8,906 nt of DNA from Nitrospirota bacterium (lineage in GTDB: Bacteria; Nitrospirota; Thermodesulfovibrionia; Thermodesulfovibrionales; Dissulfurispiraceae): contig JACREW010000116.1 in assembly GCA_016212685.1 (NCBI GenBank), forward strand, positions 1 to 8,906. Reading direction: 5' to 3'. The notes below the pieces were generated by a model. It searched no databases and was not told the origin of the DNA. It worked only from the letters and a program-made list of their open reading frames with translations. Numbering within the stretch: the first letter of the stretch is position 1; each line of letters opens with the position of its first letter. Below, piece after piece: positions 6,291 to 8,906 of this stretch. The position numbers and the translations under genes are program-made.

Positions 6291-7048
6291 TAAAAATTGT
6301 AGATCTGTATAAATCCTTCGGTCAGAAATACGTGCTTCGCGGCGTTAATCTCAATATCGAACGAGGCGAAAGCATGGTGGTTATCGGGGGCAGCGGTTCT
6401 GGAAAAAGTGTCCTGATGAAGCATATAATAGGATTGGTTAAGCCAGACAGGGGAAATGTGATGGTTGACGGCAGGGATATATCACGCATAGATGAAAAGG
6501 GTTTATATGAGACGAGGAAAAAATTCGGCATGCTTTTTCAGGGCGCTGCGCTTTTCGATTCTATGAAGGTGTGGGAAAACGTCAGCTTTGTCCTTATGAG
6601 GGAAAGAAAGATAAGCTCCGAAGAGGCGCGGAAAATAGCCATTCAAAAACTCAAGATGGTAGGGCTTGACGGCGTGCAGGATCTTATGCCATCGGAGCTT
6701 TCAGGCGGCATGAAAAAGAGGGTAGGCCTTGCGAGGGCCATTGCTCACGAACCTGAAATACTGCTTTATGACGAACCTACCACAGGGCTCGATCCCATAA
6801 TGGCGGATGCCATAAACGACCTGATAATACAGATGAACAAAAGGCTTTCTGTTACATCCGTTACCATAACCCACGACATGCACAGCGCGTATAAAATAGC
6901 GGATAGGATTGCGATGCTATATTCAGGTAAGATTATAGAGACCGGCGCTCCGGATGAGGTAAAGAACACTGAAAACCCCGTAGTAAGACAATTTATAACC
7001 GGCAGCGCCGTAGGCCCTATAACCGGCGCGCCCATGTTAATGCAATGA
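6287..7048 (+). CDS. mlaF: MlaF-family ABC transporter ATP-binding protein
   Basis: This 253-aa ATPase powers MlaE. Walker A is GGSGSGKS at 34-41. The Q-loop region is MLFQGAALFDSMKVWENV (82-99), whose AALFDSM..WENV wording is typical of MlaF. The ABC signature is LSGGM at 138-142, Walker B is ILLYDEP at 158-164 with the catalytic Glu163, and the switch His196 is in THDM. The C-terminal tail (about 225-253, ending GAPMLMQ) is a little longer than a minimal ATPase domain. The start is set at ATG 6287 because it overlaps the mlaE stop as ATGA. A GTG at 6275 would add four residues and cannot be excluded. Its own stop overlaps the mlaD ATG in the same way, so the three subunits are translationally coupled. 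Confidence 0.95.
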   Translation: MIKIVDLYKSFGQKYVLRGVNLNIERGESMVVIGGSGSGKSVLMKHIIGLVKPDRGNVMVDGRDISRIDEKGLYETRKKFGMLFQGAALFDSMKVWENVSFVLMRERKISSEEARKIAIQKLKMVGLDGVQDLMPSELSGGMKKRVGLARAIAHEPEILLYDEPTTGLDPIMADAINDLIIQMNKRLSVTSVTITHDMHSAYKIADRIAMLYSGKIIETGAPDEVKNTENPVVRQFITGSAVGPITGAPMLMQ

Positions 7049-8025
7049 AAGGACAGGCTAAAAAATTATCCGCTGAACTTAAGGTAGGCATTTTCGCCTT
7101 GATCGTTTTGGCGCTGCTCGCGTTTATGACCTTTAAGATCGGGGACATAGAACTGTTCAAAGGCGGGGGATATACGGTTTATGCCTATTTTAACAACATC
7201 ATAGGGCTTGATCAAAAGACAAAGGTGAGGGTTGCCGGAGTTGATGCCGGAATCATAACCGGCATAACACTCGAAAACGGCAGGGCAAAGGTGGCGATAA
7301 GGATGCATGAGGGAGTTAAGCTTTACAGTGACGCTGCCGCTTACATCAAAATTACCGGATTTTTGGGAGATAAGTTCCTTGAGATAAAACCCGGCTTCCA
7401 ACCGCCGCTTTTGAAGCATGGGGATACGCTTGTCAATGTCATGGAGGTTACGGACATCGACGGCTTGATAAGGAATCTTTCCGCGCTTTCTAAGGATATC
7501 AGCGCTCTTTCATCATCTATCGATGAAATGGTAGGGTCCGAAGAATCGAAACAGGCGTTTAAGGAGTCGGTAGCCAACGTCAGGGAGATTACCAGAAAAG
7601 TAGGCTCGGCTATAGATTACAACGATAAAAGGCTCAGAAAGGTTCTCGACGAGATAAACGAGCTTATAAAAACGAATAAAGACCCTTTTAACGCTACAAT
7701 GTCCAATTTGAACGAGCTGTCGGATAAGGGGCCGTCCCTCGTTACAAAACTCGATAAGGCCGCAAAGGAGTTGAATGCGCTCCTTGAGGAAAACAAGCCG
7801 GGATTAAAAAAGAGCATCGAACGACTGGACAGTATTACCCGGAAAGTCGAGAAAGGAGAAGGCACGGTCGGTAAGCTTATAGCCGACGATGAACTCTATG
7901 AATCCGCGGAAAAGACAATGAGCGGGACAAAAGAACTTATAGATTCGGCAAAAAAAACATGGCCTTTCAGGTCATTCATAAAAGAGCCTGAAGAAAAAAA
8001 ATTGAAGATCGACAGCTATGAGTGA
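7045..8025 (+). CDS. mlaD: MlaD-family MCE domain lipid-binding protein
   Basis: The 326-aa protein has a cytoplasmic N terminus and one membrane helix at about 14-30. A single MCE domain at about 42-117 includes VRVAGVDAGIITGITL (61-76) and ITGFLGDKFLEIKPG (103-117). Residues about 137-310 are long, charged and heptad-like, with no cysteines, and read as extended helices. They include GEGTVGKLIADDELY (271-285), a motif often seen in MCE proteins of this type. MlaD forms a hexameric ring over MlaE in the periplasm, through which lipids pass. At 326 aa it is far longer than E. coli MlaD (183 aa), the extra length being the helical tail. No mlaC or mlaB follows. The ATG overlaps the mlaF stop as ATGA. 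Confidence 0.93.
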   Translation: MKGQAKKLSAELKVGIFALIVLALLAFMTFKIGDIELFKGGGYTVYAYFNNIIGLDQKTKVRVAGVDAGIITGITLENGRAKVAIRMHEGVKLYSDAAAYIKITGFLGDKFLEIKPGFQPPLLKHGDTLVNVMEVTDIDGLIRNLSALSKDISALSSSIDEMVGSEESKQAFKESVANVREITRKVGSAIDYNDKRLRKVLDEINELIKTNKDPFNATMSNLNELSDKGPSLVTKLDKAAKELNALLEENKPGLKKSIERLDSITRKVEKGEGTVGKLIADDELYESAEKTMSGTKELIDSAKKTWPFRSFIKEPEEKKLKIDSYE

Positions 8026-8053
8026 AAAAGTAAGATGACAGCCTTGTTGAATT

Positions 8054-8082
8054 TTGAAATTGATAAAAATTGAGGGTATAAT
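8054..8082 (+). promoter_or_regulatory. Near-consensus sigma-70 promoter for the PA2779-family gene
   Basis: TTGAAA (8054-8059, 5 of 6 to the -35 consensus) and TATAAT (8077-8082, 6 of 6) are separated by exactly 17 nt. Transcription would start near 8089, giving a leader of about 26 nt with a good ribosome-binding site. It lies 29 nt after mlaD ends, so the downstream pair can be expressed apart from the mla genes. Confidence 0.7.
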
Positions 8083-8102
8083 TGAAAGTAAAAGAGGAGA
8101 AA

Positions 8103-8107
8103 GGGGG
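8103..8107 (+). promoter_or_regulatory. Ribosome-binding site that fixes the PA2779-family start
   Basis: GGGGG, preceded by AAA, ends 7 nt before the ATG at 8115. A TTG at 8082 is in frame but falls within the -10 box of the likely promoter, so it cannot be the start of a message from that promoter. Confidence 0.65.
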
Positions 8108-8114
8108 TGACAGA

Positions 8115-8507
8115 ATGAGACTTCCGTTAATGAAAGAAGTAACATGGTATCTTGTATTTGCGATGTTTATTATCGGTATCGCACCCAAGGTTGAGGCCGG
8201 TTTCGCGCCGTCGGAGTTGATAGCCCTTTCAAAAGCCGACAGGGCTATGGATATGGAGAAGATACAGAAGACGCTCGAAACTAAGATGATAAGGGAAAGG
8301 CTCGAAAAATTGGGTTTCACGCAGGAGGAGATAAACAAGAGGCTTGGGCAGCTTAGCGACCAACAGATACATCAGCTTACCCTTCAACTCGATGATCTGA
8401 AGGTCGGGAGCGACGGCCTTGGCATTGTGATTGCCCTTCTGGTGATAGCTATATTGGTTGTATTATTGCTGCAATTGACAGGGCACAGGGTTGTGGTGAC
8501 GAAGTAA
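8115..8507 (+). CDS. PA2779-family small membrane protein of unknown function
   Basis: The 130-aa product has an N-terminal signal-like segment (about 9-28, WYLVFAMFIIGIAPKVEA), with possible cleavage after VEA28. A charged helical middle follows (about 35-95) with the phrase LEKLGFTQEEINKRLGQLSD (63-82). A second hydrophobic helix (about 103-121) ends in a short basic tail, GHRVVVTK. Signal, short helical domain with an LG.T.EE...RL..L pattern, then a C-terminal membrane helix is the plan of the PA2779 family, usually encoded next to a PA2778-type cysteine peptidase, as it is here. The family's function is not known to me. The context suggests it anchors or partners the peptidase. It has its own likely promoter upstream, and a degenerate repeat separates it from the next gene. 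Confidence 0.78.
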   Translation: MRLPLMKEVTWYLVFAMFIIGIAPKVEAGFAPSELIALSKADRAMDMEKIQKTLETKMIRERLEKLGFTQEEINKRLGQLSDQQIHQLTLQLDDLKVGSDGLGIVIALLVIAILVVLLLQLTGHRVVVTK

Positions 8508-8515
8508 GATTTTTA

Positions 8516-8645
8516 GGCTATGGGCGATAGACCGGCAATAGGCTATAGGCGATGGGCAATAGGTAATATTTTTAATTCTTCCTCCTATCGCCTCTTGCCT
8601 TTTGCCTATCGCCTTATGTTTCCTATAGCCTATAGCCTATTGCCT
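8516..8645. repeat. Degenerate inverted repeat between the PA2779- and PA2778-family genes (copy B)
   Basis: The left arm (8516-8563) is a chain of GGC-type units: GGCTATGGGCGATAG, GGCAATAGG (8534-8542), GGCTATAGG (8541-8549) and GGCGATGGGCAATAGG (8548-8563). The right arm (8581-8645) has the complementary units CTATCGCC (8585-8592 and 8606-8613), CCTATAGCC (8622-8630) and CCTATTGCC (8636-8644). The spacer between the arms is A/T-rich. Many pairing registers are possible, so the hairpin would be strong but imperfect. Two blocks are shared exactly with the rplI-dnaB gap: 16 bases in inverse orientation and 14 in direct orientation. The right arm is also read as protein in the following gene. 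Confidence 0.82.
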
Positions 8646-8906
8646 TTTATATTATTTTTTCTTTCTTCATGCTCAACCGTCTCTGTTCAGATCGAAAAAA
8701 CCATACGTATAAATAAAGTCCCGTTCTATCCGCAGGAGGATTATCAGTGCGGCCCAGCGTCATTGGCCGGAGTAATGAATTACTGGGGCGTCGATATAAA
8801 GCCGGAAGATATAGCAAAGGAAATATATAGCTCATCGGCAAGAGGAACGCTCGATATCGATATGTTTATTTACGCTAACAAAAAGGGTTTTCACGCACAG
8901 CAGTAT
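8616..8906 (+). CDS. PA2778-family (C39-like) cysteine peptidase lipoprotein, 3' end missing
   Basis: The frame is open from 8517 to the window edge. Starting at ATG 8616, the 97 visible residues begin MFPIAYSLLPFILFFLSSCS, a lipoprotein signal with lipobox LSSC and lipidated Cys19. The mature part then reads KVPFYPQEDYQCGPASLAGV (34-53), with Cys45 as the expected catalytic cysteine and the Gln ahead of it typical of C39-type papain-like peptidases. Later residues (WGVDIKPEDIAKEIYSSSARGTLDIDM) match the PA2778 family, whose full-length members continue with the catalytic His/Asp and often TPR repeats. That part is beyond the window. The start is uncertain: no ribosome-binding site precedes 8616, and TTG 8640 or ATG 8520 are alternatives. 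The signal peptide start lies inside the degenerate repeat. Confidence 0.8.
   Translation, partial: MFPIAYSLLPFILFFLSSCSTVSVQIEKTIRINKVPFYPQEDYQCGPASLAGVMNYWGVDIKPEDIAKEIYSSSARGTLDIDMFIYANKKGFHAQQY

Noticed and set aside
8520..8615. An earlier ATG at 8520 as the start of the C39-like peptidase
   Set aside because: It would put 32 extra residues, including several Arg, ahead of the signal peptide. The nearest AGG is only 2 nt before it.
8516..8645. Regularly repeated short units suggesting a CRISPR array
   Set aside because: The units are 8-9 bases, abut with almost no spacers, and are arranged as opposite-facing arms. There are no unique spacers of 30-40 bases and no cas genes.

Overview
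The window is 8.9 kb of densely packed bacterial chromosome with every recognisable gene on the plus strand. An alanine racemase, an MCE-type lipid transporter and a lipoprotein signal peptide point to a Gram-negative cell. AmmeMemoRadiSam protein B and a molybdopterin guanylyltransferase beside tatA fit an anaerobe or facultative anaerobe of the Nitrospirota or Deltaproteobacteria sort. That placement is inference from gene content and general sequence feel, not from a marker-gene comparison.

Layout. (1) 1-536: 3' part of a TrmH/SpoU-family RNA 2'-O-methyltransferase. (2) 586-5265: an informational and housekeeping block, rplI, dnaB, a MEMO-like AmmeMemoRadiSam protein B, mobA, tatA and alr. 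From dnaB to alr the genes overlap or lie within 14 nt of each other, so they are probably one transcript. (3) 5266-5519: the largest non-coding gap. It is almost filled by a ~200-bp element with imperfect terminal inverted repeats and an internal G/C-rich hairpin followed by a T-run, which looks like a MITE that doubles as a terminator. (4) 5520-8025: mlaE-mlaF-mlaD, three genes joined by ATGA overlaps, encoding an ABC-type MCE phospholipid transporter. (5) 8026-8906: a near-consensus sigma-70 promoter, a PA2779-family small membrane protein, and the start of a PA2778-family (C39-like) cysteine peptidase lipoprotein that runs off the window.

The most interesting non-genic signal is a family of degenerate repeats built from units such as GGCGATAG, GGCAATAGG and CTATAGCC, arranged as loose inverted repeats. 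One copy lies between rplI and dnaB and another between the PA2779 and PA2778 genes. In the second, the right arm stays in frame with the peptidase and appears to encode the first part of its lipoprotein signal peptide.

I see no RNA genes, CRISPR array, intact insertion sequence or phage genes. No wholly new system is evident. The best leads are the repeat family, the repeat-derived signal sequence, the MITE-like element and the poorly understood PA2779/PA2778 pair.
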